Assembly: GCF_003992615.1 (NCBI RefSeq)
Contig: NZ_RZMY01000016.1
Location: 310,001-374,000, forward strand
Direction: 5' to 3'
From: Flagellimonas beolgyonensis
Lineage (GTDB): Bacteria > Bacteroidota > Bacteroidia > Flavobacteriales > Flavobacteriaceae
DNA length: 64,000 nucleotides
In this document: in pieces, positions 19,701 through 28,069 of the stretch
How positions within the stretch are numbered: position 1 is the first letter of the stretch
How the letters are laid out: every line of letters begins with the position of its first letter
Made by a program: the position numbers and the translations under genes
Notes under the pieces: generated by a model
Told to the model about the DNA's origin: nothing
The model's input: the letters and a program-made list of their open reading frames with translations, nothing else
The model's database searches: none

Positions 19701-19883
19701 GGTTTTGTGGATGTGGCCGAACCCAAGGTTACTGAAGGTGCCAAGGAGCGTTTGCGCGACCTTTTAGCCCAATGGAAAACCTACGAGGATGAAAAGAACG
19801 CCATTGTAGACGATGGCATGCAAGCTTATAATCAGTTGTACAAATCGCTGGATATCCCGGCCATCATTTTACCGGAAAACTAA
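16734..19883 (+). CDS. Large sortilin/VPS10-like BNR-repeat exported protein
   Basis: 1049 residues beginning at a GTG codon, with signal peptide [21 protein letters not shown]. At least ten Asp-box (BNR) motifs are visible, for example [56 protein letters not shown] and TSDYGQTW, which build two beta-propellers of the sortilin/YVTN type (roughly residues 40-740). A beta-sandwich region and a C-terminal helical region (about 900-1040) follow. Such proteins are common in marine Bacteroidetes and are annotated as glycosyl-hydrolase-like, but no catalytic residue can be assigned here. Its stop overlaps the start of the next gene by one base. Confidence 0.88.
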   Translation: MKPRLLLLCALILAFSPVDAQRRNKKSDAPSVIVNDSLFPGLKWRSIGPYRGGRSVASTGVVGQPHTYYMGTTGGGIWKTTDDGINWTNISDGFLKTGTVGDIAVSESNPNLVLVGMGEHPARGVMTSMGDGVYKSTDAGKTWKHIGLDKSRHISDVIINPTNPDILFVAAQGAQYGPSAERGVYRSLDGGETWDNVLFVDNNTGASSLSMDMNNPLILYASMWQHRRYPWTMESGGASSGLYKSTDGGTSWTKMEKGLPKEFGKSGISVSRANSDIVYAVIEAEGEKGGVYKSMDAGKTWSQTSKDRINIARSWYYMEIFADTQDENIVYVLNAPVTKSIDGGKTFTPVPTPHGDNHDLWIHPKNNQIMINSNDGGANISNNGGKSWSSQQNQATSQFYRVITDNLVPYNVYGGQQDNSSVAIASRTHDGGIDWKDWYAVSGCESAYLAFDPDNPEVVYGGCYQGIIEKWVRASQESKPIKEYPELGLSKVPKDFKFRYNWNAPIISSPHDRNTIYHAGNVVFKTQDGGNSWEVVSPDLTRNNPNQQGPGGGPYTNEAAGGENYNTIMYLVESPHEKGVLYAGSDDGLVHITKNGGESWVNITPPDLKEGIINSIEVSPHDAATAYITVMRYKFMDLDSYIFKTSDYGQTWTKITNGINGEHTFARVVREDKKQKGLLYAGTETGLFVSLDDGMHWQPLQLNLPVVPINDLAIQDNDLIAATAGRSFWILDDLGAIQNSVAPVSQLSIVTPKPSYRIFNGSTDKPVQGLGQNPKSGVTFDYFLPKKLDTTELKLEVLSGGKVIRTITNQPKKDFKSWPGGPPKPDVLPSLKGYNRFTWDFTKDQVPAVDKVFVYGDYKGARVAPGTYTLRLSTEGQTVETQAIVLPDPKVEGTPMDYAEQQSVLNKIDETLTQMHDAVNQMRTAKTQLTGYKKLLKDNETAKPLLENGDKLLERITAWEEKLIQPNQKTFQDVINFRNQLNAEFMHLKGFVDVAEPKVTEGAKERLRDLLAQWKTYEDEKNAIVDDGMQAYNQLYKSLDIPAIILPEN

Positions 19884-20455
19884 TGGCATTGACCTTTTGG
19901 ACAGAACAGGAGTTCATCAAAAAAGATTATCGGCAAGCAAAATTGCCCAAGGGCGATTATGAAAATTGCCGTTTTGTGGACTGCCTGTTCTCCGAGGGGT
20001 ATTTGGACAATCAAAACTTTGTGGAGTGCACCTTTGAAGGGTGCGATTTCACCAACGCCAACATTTCCCACAGCATTTTCAATACGGTTTCGTTCGTGAA
20101 CTGTAAAATGGTGGGGCTTCGGTTCGAAACATGTGATCCCCTGTTACTGTCCATCCATTTTGAAGGATGCAACCTTTCCCTTGCTTCTTTTTATGGGATG
20201 GAATTGCCACAGACCGTCTTTACGAATTGCAAAATGCACCAAGTCGATTTTTCGGAAACCCATTTGAGAGGGTCGTCTTTTCCGGAAACAGACCTAGAAA
20301 ATGCCATTTTTGACCAAACAGATCTAGAGCAAGTCGATTTTGTTACGGCTTTTAATTTTAACATCGACCCATCCAAAAACAAGGTTCGAAAAGCCAAGTT
20401 CAGCAAGGAAGGTTTGATCGGTTTATTGAAAAAGTATGATATTGCGGTCACCTAA
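19883..20455 (+). CDS. Pentapeptide-repeat protein (Qnr-like size)
   Basis: 190 residues with tandem A(D/N)LXX-type units: CRFVDCLF, NFVECTFEGCDFTNANISHSIF, VFTNCKMHQVDFSETHLRGSSFPETDLENAIFDQTDLEQVDF. This folds into a right-handed quadrilateral beta-helix that can mimic DNA; Qnr and MfpA of similar length protect DNA gyrase. Whether this one does so is not visible. The ATG at 19883 shares one base with the stop of the BNR gene, which implies translational coupling. Confidence 0.9.
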   Translation: MALTFWTEQEFIKKDYRQAKLPKGDYENCRFVDCLFSEGYLDNQNFVECTFEGCDFTNANISHSIFNTVSFVNCKMVGLRFETCDPLLLSIHFEGCNLSLASFYGMELPQTVFTNCKMHQVDFSETHLRGSSFPETDLENAIFDQTDLEQVDFVTAFNFNIDPSKNKVRKAKFSKEGLIGLLKKYDIAVT

Positions 20456-20464
20456 TCTTATGCC

Positions 20465-20818
20465 ATGGCTGAAAGAAACTGCTTGGAATGCGGCACCAAA
20501 CTTGTTGGCAGGATCGATCAAAAGTTCTGCTCCGACCATTGCCGAAACGCCTATAACAACCGCTTAAACCGCGACAGTAAAAACCTAATGCGGAACATTA
20601 ACAACAAACTCCGCAAAAACTACCGGATTTTGGACAGTTACCCATTAAAAGACGGCAAGACGAAGACCACCAAAATGCGTTTGTTGGACAAAGGCTTCGA
20701 TTTTGAATACATCACCAACCTGTACACCACCAAAAAGGGGTCCACGTACTATTTTGTTTACGACTTGGGTTATTTGCCGCTGGACAACGATTACTTTATG
20801 ATTGTAAAAAGGGAATAA
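20465..20818 (+). CDS. Zinc-ribbon domain protein (DUF2116-like)
   Basis: 117 residues. The N-terminus has CLECGTKL then KFCSDHCRNAYNNR, a Cys4 zinc ribbon like that of DUF2116 or FCS-type fingers. The rest is basic and helical, then strand-rich (TYYFVYDLGYLPLDNDYF). No signal peptide, so cytoplasmic. It follows the pentapeptide gene by nine bases. DNA or RNA binding is inferred from the finger only. Confidence 0.8.
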   Translation: MAERNCLECGTKLVGRIDQKFCSDHCRNAYNNRLNRDSKNLMRNINNKLRKNYRILDSYPLKDGKTKTTKMRLLDKGFDFEYITNLYTTKKGSTYYFVYDLGYLPLDNDYFMIVKRE

Positions 20819-20823
20819 TAGGT

Positions 20824-21294
20824 TTACTTATAATTCTGCCCACTCAATTTCAGGGCAGCCACCACAATATCCTTTCTACTGATTTGCCCGACCAGGATGT
20901 CGTTTTTCATGACGGGTAATCGCCTACGGTTGTGCCTGTCAAACACACCGGCCGCATCAAAAATAGACATGTCGTGTGGTATGGTCTCCACATTTTTGGT
21001 CATAAATCGTTCCACACTCTTGTCCAGAATGGGCTGGTTAAAATACCGACTTTCGGAAATTTGCTTCATACAGTCCGCTTCCGAAACAATACCGACCAAA
21101 AAACCATTATTGTCCAAAACAGGTCCACCGGAAATATGGTGCTTTGCAAAAGTTTCCATAACTTCCAAAATGGACTGATCGGGTGAAAAGGTGATCAATT
21201 TTTTGGTCATATAGTCTTCCACCAAAATGGGGGCATTGTATTTCTTCTTCGACTCCTCTTTGGACCGAACGCCTTGAAAACTTTTGATTGCCAT
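20824..21294 (-). CDS. CBS-domain pair protein
   Basis: 156 residues consisting of an N-terminal helix and two CBS motifs: KLITFSPDQSILEVMETFAKHHISGGPVL and VETIPHDMSIFDAAGVFDRHNRRRLPV. CBS pairs bind adenosine nucleotides and act as energy sensors for a partner protein. No enzymatic domain is attached. Its start faces the M28 membrane peptidase gene across 121 AT-rich bases that carry both promoters. The regulated partner is unknown. Confidence 0.9.
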   Translation of the reverse strand: MAIKSFQGVRSKEESKKKYNAPILVEDYMTKKLITFSPDQSILEVMETFAKHHISGGPVLDNNGFLVGIVSEADCMKQISESRYFNQPILDKSVERFMTKNVETIPHDMSIFDAAGVFDRHNRRRLPVMKNDILVGQISRKDIVVAALKLSGQNYK

Positions 21295-21415
21295 ATGGTT
21301 AGATTTTAAAGTTGTTAACTAAATATAACTTTTTTTAGTGAATAACCTAATATATTAGATCTAAATATGAGAACCTTTCAGAATTTTATACATTTATGAA
21401 GCAACTGACTTAAAC

Positions 21416-23686
21416 ATGAAGTTTTCCCGAACCCTTGCCCTTATCCTTCTTTTTATCGCCGTGTATTGGAGCTTTACATCCCTAATGCCCTCCTACCATG
21501 CCGACCTTCAGAATCCTGCCCAAGAATTTTCAACTGATAGAGCATTGGAACATGTCAAAAACATGTCCATTGAACCGCATGCCGTAGGCTTTCCCGGGCA
21601 TGAACGTGTTCGAAGCTACATTTTAGCCGAACTGAACAAAATGGGATTAAAGACCCAGATTCAAGAAGGGTATACGGCCGGTGACTGGGGCAACCTGAGC
21701 AAGGCGTCCAATATTTTGGCACGAATTGAAGGTTCAGGCGATGGTAAGGCCTTGTTGTTGCTGTCCCATTATGACAGCGGTCCCCATTCTTCGTACGGCG
21801 CCAGTGATGCTGGAAGCGGAGTAGCAACAATACTGGAGAGTGTCAGGGCATTTTTGGCCCAGAACAAACAACCCAAGAACGATATCATCATCCTGATTTC
21901 CGATGCCGAGGAACTAGGATTGAACGGGGCCGATCTTTTTGTGAACCAGCATCCTTGGGCCAAAGATGTGGGCCTAGCGCTCAATTTTGAGGCTCGCGGC
22001 TCGGGAGGACCAAGCTATATGCTGATTGAGACCAATCGGGGTAATGGCAAATTGATCCAAGAGTTTGCCAAGGCCAATCCGAAATATCCCGTGGCCAATT
22101 CGTTGGCTTACAGCATCTACAAAATGTTGCCCAACGACACAGACCTTACCGTATTTCGAGAAGATGAGGATATAGAGGGTTTCAATTTTGCCTTTATCGA
22201 CGATCATTTCGATTACCACACCGCCTTGGACACCTACGATCGATTGGACCGGAAGACTTTGGCCCATCAGGGCAGTTATTTGGTGCCACTTTTGGCCTAT
22301 TTCAGTGATGCGGACCTGAACAACCTCAAAAGCTTGAATGATGAGGTGTACTTTAACCTCCCGCTTTTTAAACTGGTCTTCTATCCTTTCGAATGGATCT
22401 GGCCCATGTTCTTTTTGGCCGTGATCGCATTTATTGTATTGCTGGTTGTAGGATTTAAAAAACAGCAACTCCATGCCAAGGATATCCTAAAAGGATTTTT
22501 ACCAACATTGATCACCTTGGCCATCAACGGCGCACTGGGTTATTTCTGTTGGACTATTATTACTTGGTGGTATCCTGGTTTTAAGGATATGCTCCACGGT
22601 TTCACTTATAATGGCCATACCTATATTGCCGTGTATGTTTCGCTTGCCCTTGCCGTTTGTTTTTACGTATACCACAAATTCAAAAAAATAAGCACGGCCA
22701 ATCTTTTAGTGGCCCCCTTGTTTGTTTGGTTGGTCATTTGTGCATTGGTAGGACTGTATTTGAAAGGGGCCGCATTTTTCATTATTCCTGTATTTGGGAT
22801 GCTTGCCGCGTTTTTGGTGACCATTCATCAAGACGAACCGAACCCATTTCTCATGGTTTTCCTTGCATTGCCTGCTGTGCTCGTATTTGCTCCATTCATC
22901 AAAATGTTTCCTGTCGGCTTGGGCCTAAAAATGATGATGGGCGCCACCTTGATGACCACATTGCTCTTCTTTTTGGTATTGCCCTTTTTTGGCCAATTGA
23001 AAAGCAAGGGGCGTTTGGCCTACCTGTTCCTCCTTTTGTTTTTTGGTTTTGGCATTTCATCCCATATCCAATCCGATTTTAATGAAAATCGACCCAAACC
23101 AAGTAGCTTGCTCTATATCTACAATGCAGATACTGACTCTACCGTGTGGGCCACCTACGATAAAAAAACAATAGGTTGGAACGATCAATTTTTAAAGGAC
23201 AACAAACGCAGTCCGGATGGACAATCATTGTTCAGCAAATACCGAACGAAACTGAACTTTATTGCCGATGCCCCTAAAAAGGATATTGCCCTACCTTGGA
23301 TCGATACGGTAAAGGATACGATCATAGGCGAAAACCGTTTGATCGAACTGTGCATCACCCCCAAAAGAAATGTAAACCGCTTGGATGTATATACCAACCC
23401 CATACCGTTAAATGCGGCCACCGTTAATCGAATTCCCTTATCGCCCTATTACTTGGAACACAGGAGCGCCAGATTGATTACCCATTACATTTCCAACAAC
23501 CATTTTACCGAACTGGAACTTTCCTTTCCCAAAGACTCGGTTTTGGAACTTTCGCTCTACGAGGCATCCAACGATCTGCTTACCAACCAAGAGTTCAGCG
23601 TACCCAAAAGACCCGATACCAGCATACCCATGCCCTTTGTGCTCAACGACGCCATTTTGACCATTAAAACCATCCGATTTGAGTAA
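21416..23686 (+). CDS. Membrane-anchored M28 peptidase
   Basis: 756 residues. One N-terminal membrane segment (LALILLFIAVYWSF) leads to an M28 domain facing the periplasm, with HYDSGPHSSYGASDAGSG, SDAEELGLNGADLF, NFEARGSGG and DHFDYHTALDT supplying zinc ligands and catalytic Glu. Residues about 322-551 hold eight or so membrane spans, and a C-terminal soluble domain follows. The layout is that of the ERMP1/Fxna-like branch of M28. Likely a periplasmic aminopeptidase. The next gene begins on an in-frame TTG inside the last codons. Confidence 0.9.
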   Translation: MKFSRTLALILLFIAVYWSFTSLMPSYHADLQNPAQEFSTDRALEHVKNMSIEPHAVGFPGHERVRSYILAELNKMGLKTQIQEGYTAGDWGNLSKASNILARIEGSGDGKALLLLSHYDSGPHSSYGASDAGSGVATILESVRAFLAQNKQPKNDIIILISDAEELGLNGADLFVNQHPWAKDVGLALNFEARGSGGPSYMLIETNRGNGKLIQEFAKANPKYPVANSLAYSIYKMLPNDTDLTVFREDEDIEGFNFAFIDDHFDYHTALDTYDRLDRKTLAHQGSYLVPLLAYFSDADLNNLKSLNDEVYFNLPLFKLVFYPFEWIWPMFFLAVIAFIVLLVVGFKKQQLHAKDILKGFLPTLITLAINGALGYFCWTIITWWYPGFKDMLHGFTYNGHTYIAVYVSLALAVCFYVYHKFKKISTANLLVAPLFVWLVICALVGLYLKGAAFFIIPVFGMLAAFLVTIHQDEPNPFLMVFLALPAVLVFAPFIKMFPVGLGLKMMMGATLMTTLLFFLVLPFFGQLKSKGRLAYLFLLLFFGFGISSHIQSDFNENRPKPSSLLYIYNADTDSTVWATYDKKTIGWNDQFLKDNKRSPDGQSLFSKYRTKLNFIADAPKKDIALPWIDTVKDTIIGENRLIELCITPKRNVNRLDVYTNPIPLNAATVNRIPLSPYYLEHRSARLITHYISNNHFTELELSFPKDSVLELSLYEASNDLLTNQEFSVPKRPDTSIPMPFVLNDAILTIKTIRFE

Positions 23687-24488
23687 AAAAATAGGTGTTC
23701 TCGGGTGTGGTTGGCTGGGTTTGCCCTTAGCTACGCAATTGGTTGCCGATGGGTTTGTGGTATTCGGCACCACCACTACTTCGGAAAAAATACCCGAGCT
23801 AAAGCAAAAAGGAATAATTCCCTTTCAAGTGGCATTGTCCGAAAACGGGATTGATGGTGATATGGAGGTTTTTTTTTTCGAATTGGATATTTTGGTGATC
23901 AATGTGCCTCCAAAATTAAGGGGCGGAAATGCAGAAAATTATGTGCGTAAAATGCAACACTTGCACACTGCGCTTAAAAAGACGGACCTGAAACACCTCA
24001 TTTTTGTGAGCAGCACCTCGGTGTATGGTGATTTGGAAGGAGAGATCACTGAAGAAACGGTTCCCGAACCAAAGACCGAATCCGGAACACAACTTTTGGA
24101 AAGCGAAGCCCTGTTCCAAAATGATACCGATCTAGAGGCCACCATCATTCGGTTTGGTGGACTTATTGGTCCCGATCGGCATCCAGTTACCCTACTTTCG
24201 AAAAAACAGAACCTTTCAGGTGGTAATGACGCCATAAACCTGATCCAATTGGAGGACTGCATCCACCTCATCACCACCATTATCTCGGAAGGCTATTGGG
24301 GAGAAATCTTCAATGGGGTGTATCCCGATCATCCCCAAAAAAAGGATTACTACACAAGGGAAGCACAAAAAAGAGGTCTGCCCCAGCCCGAATATGTGGA
24401 TGAAGGTTCTGGAAGACGGGGAAAAGTTGTGGTCAGCAAAAATTTTATGGAAAAAAAGCACACCTTTCGCACCCCAGTCGCATCTTAA
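23679..24488 (+). CDS. NAD-dependent epimerase/dehydratase (SDR) protein
   Basis: 269 residues with the nucleotide-binding start IGVLGCGWLGLPLATQL and the segment LKHLIFVSSTSVYGDLEG containing an SDR Ser/Tyr pair. This is the YeeZ-like extended SDR group of unknown substrate. It starts with TTG at 23679, overlapping the upstream stop by eight bases; no ATG is available before the glycine motif, so coupling to the peptidase is likely. Confidence 0.85.
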   Translation: MSKKIGVLGCGWLGLPLATQLVADGFVVFGTTTTSEKIPELKQKGIIPFQVALSENGIDGDMEVFFFELDILVINVPPKLRGGNAENYVRKMQHLHTALKKTDLKHLIFVSSTSVYGDLEGEITEETVPEPKTESGTQLLESEALFQNDTDLEATIIRFGGLIGPDRHPVTLLSKKQNLSGGNDAINLIQLEDCIHLITTIISEGYWGEIFNGVYPDHPQKKDYYTREAQKRGLPQPEYVDEGSGRRGKVVVSKNFMEKKHTFRTPVAS

Positions 24489-24570
24489 AATCCCTAATCT
24501 ATACTTATAGGATTCTTAACAGGATGATACCGAATATTTTGTTAGTTTTGGCCCACTAAATTGAAGATCA

Positions 24571-25269
24571 ATGAAAAAGACAGTTGTGCTACTGCTATTC
24601 GTTATGATGGGAGTAAGCGGAATTTCCCAAACCAAGAGTGAACTTTTAAAGCATTTTGAGGCGTATTACAATGAAATGCGCTTGCAAGGCGACATCAATG
24701 GCGTTATTGGTGCTTTGACCCATTTGAACGTATTGGCCCCTTCTACGGAGCGTAGGGACACCCTTGCTTTTGTATACATGAACAATGGGCAGCATATTCA
24801 GGCATTGAACACCATTGGAATCGAAAAAAATGCCAACGATTCAGACCTTGCCGTACAGATAAAGGCCGTATCCCTAAAGGCCTTGAACCAACCCAAAAGA
24901 GCGCTGGAACAATTCGAAGAATTGTATAAAAGAGAAACTTCACCCTATGTGGCCTACGAATTGGCAGACCTTAAAATACAGACCGGGGATGTGGATGGTG
25001 CCGTGGCCAACATCGAATACGGTATCGCCAATGCCACCGACGACATGCAATATGCCTTTTATGAAAGACAACAGCCATACGAAGTTCCCTTAAAAGCCGC
25101 TTTTTACCATTTAAAAGGCCTGGCGGACTTCAACAAGGACAAATCGAATATTGATGGGGCCATTGCTTCCATTGATGAAGCTTTGAAGATAGCCCCCAAC
25201 TTCAACCTGGCCAGTTTGAGCAAACAGGCCCTCGAATCCAGAAAAAAAGAGAATACCGGCGGTAACTAA
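24571..25269 (+). CDS. Exported TPR-like protein
   Basis: 232 residues with signal peptide MKKTVVLLLFVMMGVSGISQ and helix-turn-helix repeats resembling tetratricopeptide units (LAFVYMNNGQHIQALNTIG, AVSLKALNQPKRALEQFEEL, ALKIAPNFNLASLSKQAL). The region of residues 80-150 and the last 50 residues fit TPR spacing best. A scaffold role in the periplasm is inferred. Its stop overlaps the convergent DUF4440-type gene by four bases. Confidence 0.8.
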   Translation: MKKTVVLLLFVMMGVSGISQTKSELLKHFEAYYNEMRLQGDINGVIGALTHLNVLAPSTERRDTLAFVYMNNGQHIQALNTIGIEKNANDSDLAVQIKAVSLKALNQPKRALEQFEELYKRETSPYVAYELADLKIQTGDVDGAVANIEYGIANATDDMQYAFYERQQPYEVPLKAAFYHLKGLADFNKDKSNIDGAIASIDEALKIAPNFNLASLSKQALESRKKENTGGN

Positions 25270-25772
25270 TTTTGTTGCTTGGCCTTTAGTTCAAGGAGCA
25301 AAGCATCATCCTTTTTCTCCTTGATCTGGACCAATTCGTCCACATTTTCGTTGGGCACCGCGATTGAAAGTACATAATGGGCAATTTTCCATTGCCCATT
25401 TTCTTTTTTCAATACCCCAGAGCCCCTGCAGATTTTCATTTGGGTATCGAGCAATTCATCGAACCAGGCAAAAGTCTTGGCCTCGTTCATATAAATGTTG
25501 CGCTGCACCGCTGTAAAGCTCCATGCTTTTCCCCTATCGAAATAAGGTTTGGAAAAGGATCGGAATTCTTCGTTCTGCCAATTTTCCATGGCATCGGTTC
25601 CAATGAAAACGGCGTCTTTGGTCATCTTGCCAAAATAGGTGTCGAAATCAGCATTGGCAGCAGCTTTGTGCCAACTGTCCAAAACTTCGTTGATCTTTTG
25701 TTTTTCGGTGGTTTGGGCGGTCATATTGCCCATCACGAAGAGCAGTAGCGGTAGAAATAGTTTATTGTTCAT
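25266..25772 (-). CDS. Exported SnoaL/DUF4440-like NTF2-fold protein
   Basis: 168 residues; signal peptide MNNKLFLPLLLFVMGNMTAQ. The segment INEVLDSWHKAAANADFDTYFGKMTKDAVFIGTD and the later WKIAHYVLSIAVPNE are typical of the NTF2-like DUF4440/SnoaL_3 group, whose members range from ketosteroid isomerases to non-enzymatic ligand binders. Its start overlaps the end of the upstream lipoprotein gene by 11 bases, so the two form a small operon. Confidence 0.85.
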   Translation of the reverse strand: MNNKLFLPLLLFVMGNMTAQTTEKQKINEVLDSWHKAAANADFDTYFGKMTKDAVFIGTDAMENWQNEEFRSFSKPYFDRGKAWSFTAVQRNIYMNEAKTFAWFDELLDTQMKICRGSGVLKKENGQWKIAHYVLSIAVPNENVDELVQIKEKKDDALLLELKAKQQN

Positions 25773-26262
25773 CCAGTATCAGTTTTTTGTCCAATTGACT
25801 GTTGACTATCACATTGAATTGTTTGCGTAGGGCATTATAGGCTTCCAACATTTGAACGGTGGGTTCCGTAGTGGGCTGATTTTCCGATATTGCGGCCTTA
25901 ACCTTGTACAGGTAGGTTCGAATGACCTGTTGTCGGCTCTTGATTTGAAAATTGTCGTACAATTCAGGATAATTCCCTTCATTCAAATTTTTCTCTTTTT
26001 CGATCAGGTCATCGATGGCCAGGGCAAGGTCTTCATTGTTGGTGGCCCGGTACAGGACATCCATGCTGGCATTGAAGGCCTTGAATTCTTCCCATCCGTC
26101 CACAATAGTGGTAGCCTCGGGGTTAATGGGTGCCTTATCCGGCATTTTCTGGTACTGAAACTCCAATTCGGTCATGTCCACCTCCTGTGTGGTGGATTCC
26201 GGTGATTTCTTGCACCCCGAAAGAACAACAATTACTAGAAGTATTCCCAACAATTTTCGCAT
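25762..26262 (-). CDS. Lipoprotein of unknown function
   Basis: 166 residues with a lipobox (LVIVVLSGC, Cys17) that places it in a membrane via lipid anchor. The mature part is largely helical (DLALAIDDLIEKEKNLNEGNYPELYDNF; QQVIRTYLYKVKAAISENQ) with no recognised domain. It overlaps the following NTF2-fold gene by 11 bases and is divergent from tdh. Confidence 0.78.
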   Translation of the reverse strand: MRKLLGILLVIVVLSGCKKSPESTTQEVDMTELEFQYQKMPDKAPINPEATTIVDGWEEFKAFNASMDVLYRATNNEDLALAIDDLIEKEKNLNEGNYPELYDNFQIKSRQQVIRTYLYKVKAAISENQPTTEPTVQMLEAYNALRKQFNVIVNSQLDKKLILDEQ

Positions 26263-26326
26263 AGGCGAATGTACAAATTTTAATAAAGGGTATCTTTGTC
26301 GTCAAACCGAATTAACTTCATTTTTA

Positions 26327-27268
26327 ATGCACAAACCTATTCTCATTATTGGCGCTTGTGGCCAAATTGGCACGGAACTAACCATAGAACTTAGAAACAA
26401 ATATGGCTCGGACAAAGTTATCGCCAGTGACATTAGAGAGGGCAGCGAAGCTTTGATGAAGTCCGGTCCCTTTGAACTATTGGATGCCACCAATTATGCT
26501 GCTATTGAAGATGTGGTCATGCACTATGAAATTGATGAGGTCTACCTCATGGCCGCCATGCTAAGCGCAACGGCGGAAAAATTTCCGATGCGGGCTTGGA
26601 ACCTGAATATGAACTCCTTGTTCAACGTACTCAACTTGGCCAAAGATCGAAAGATCTCCAAAGTATTTTGGCCATCCAGTATCGCCGTTTTTGGTCCGAA
26701 CACCCCAAAGGAGAACACCCCACAGAACACCATCATGGAACCCAGCACGGTATATGGGATCAGCAAACAATCGGGTGAGCGTTGGTGCGAGTATTATTTT
26801 AAAAAATATGGGGTTGATGTGCGAAGTGTACGGTACCCTGGATTGATCAGTTGGAAAACAATGCCTGGCGGCGGCACCACGGATTATGCCGTGGAAATCT
26901 ACCACAAAGCCCTTGAAAATGGGGCATATGAATGTTTTTTGGCCGAAAACACCAAACTGCCCATGATGTATATGGATGACGCCATTCGAGCTACCATTGG
27001 TTTAATGGAAAGTCCGGCAGAGCACATCAAAGTGCGATCGTCCTATAATTTGGGCAGCATGAGCTTTACCCCAGAAGCAATTGCCGAAAGTATTCAAAAG
27101 CATATTCCTGGATTCCAAATCAGCTATGCCCCGGATTTTAGACAAGAAATCGCAGATTCTTGGCCCAGCAGCATCGATGATCGAGAGGCTAGGGAGCAAT
27201 GGGGCTGGGAACCCAAATTCGACCTGGACCAGACCACCGCAGATATGCTTAAAAATTTAGGGAAGTAG
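26327..27268 (+). CDS. tdh: L-threonine 3-dehydrogenase, SDR type
   Basis: 313 residues from ATG 26327. Rossmann motif IIGACGQIGTEL, catalytic YGISK, and the specific segments RSVRYPGLISWKTMPGGGTTDYAV and LPMMYMDDAIRATIGLM match the short-chain (UDP-galactose-epimerase-like) threonine dehydrogenase known from Flavobacterium frigidimaris. It oxidises L-threonine with NAD to 2-amino-3-ketobutyrate. Longer in-frame extensions overlap the divergent lipoprotein gene and lack homology. It ends seven bases before the convergent acidic-protein gene. Confidence 0.93.
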   Translation: MHKPILIIGACGQIGTELTIELRNKYGSDKVIASDIREGSEALMKSGPFELLDATNYAAIEDVVMHYEIDEVYLMAAMLSATAEKFPMRAWNLNMNSLFNVLNLAKDRKISKVFWPSSIAVFGPNTPKENTPQNTIMEPSTVYGISKQSGERWCEYYFKKYGVDVRSVRYPGLISWKTMPGGGTTDYAVEIYHKALENGAYECFLAENTKLPMMYMDDAIRATIGLMESPAEHIKVRSSYNLGSMSFTPEAIAESIQKHIPGFQISYAPDFRQEIADSWPSSIDDREAREQWGWEPKFDLDQTTADMLKNLGK

Positions 27269-27275
27269 CCGACTA

Positions 27276-27665
27276 CTAGTAATCATCATCATCATCCTCA
27301 TCGATGTCCTCCGCATCCTCGATTTCACCCGTTTCGTCGTCATCATCGTCATCGGAATCTGAATCGGAAAAGTCATCATCGTCATTGCCGGGGATTTTGC
27401 CGATATCTTCGGTATCGATGCTATCATCATCGTCTTCGTCTTCATCAAAATTGGCCATACTATGTTCCAATTTGGAGCTGATCTTTACGAGATATTTGGT
27501 ATCGTCGGTAGACACCTCAACAGCCTCTATCAATTCGCCTTTGAGGTTCCTAAAATTGATTACGTCATTGTCCCCGTAACCATCGGGGTATTTCTCCACC
27601 AAAAGTTTAAGTACCTCGGGGGTCAACTTTTTGTAATCCACTATTACACGTTTGAGGTTGTCCAT
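27276..27665 (-). CDS. Small protein with aspartate-rich C-terminal tail
   Basis: 129 residues. The first 70 form a compact domain (MDNLKRVIVDYKKLTPEVLKLL...VEVSTDDTKYLVKIS) without recognised family. The last 55 residues are almost entirely Asp/Glu/Ser with blocks of four to six Asp, encoded by near-repeating GAT/GAC triplets. Such tails can bind calcium or mimic DNA. Known relatives are, as far as I recall, uncharacterised flavobacterial proteins. Cytoplasmic, single gene, convergent with tdh. Confidence 0.8.
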   Translation of the reverse strand: MDNLKRVIVDYKKLTPEVLKLLVEKYPDGYGDNDVINFRNLKGELIEAVEVSTDDTKYLVKISSKLEHSMANFDEDEDDDDSIDTEDIGKIPGNDDDDFSDSDSDDDDDDETGEIEDAEDIDEDDDDDY

Positions 27666-28069
27666 GGTGCTAAGATTTGTTTCAGATGGATTTAAAATTA
27701 GAATAAAAGTGTTTCCACCAAAAAAAATAATAAAAAAAATTATTAGTTGTCAAATGTGAAGGGAAATCCTTCGGGAACCATCTTGTTCATTTTTAAAGTT
27801 TTAGACCCATTTCCAATGCACTTTATTTGCTCAAAGATTATCCCAAATATTTACATCATACCATGGCCCAACTTTAGGTAAGCGGATGAAAAGACCTGCC
27901 TATTCTTATGTTTTGTGAAAAAGGTACATTAATGGCAGCAGGATAATGTATATTTCAAAGTAGCCCATGTTGAAACAGTGTTACAAAATTTTAAATTTGG
28001 GCAATGACGTTTGGATATAGCCCAATTTAAAAATGATAATAAATACCTTCTCCAATCGTTCAACTAATT
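27666..28069. other. 404-base intergenic region
   Basis: AT-rich spacer between the divergent acidic-protein and histidine-kinase genes. No convincing short gene is seen. It contains an A/T run near 27720-27755 and, near its right end, a candidate promoter for the kinase (separate entry). Confidence 0.6.
27969..27999 (+). promoter_or_regulatory. Candidate Bacteroidetes promoter for the histidine kinase
   Basis: A -33-like GTTG (27969-27972), 19 bases, then a perfect -7 box TAAATTTG (27992-27999). This fits the TTTG-N19-TAnnTTTG pattern of Bacteroidetes sigma factor apart from one base and lies about 70 bases before the ATG. Confidence 0.5.
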
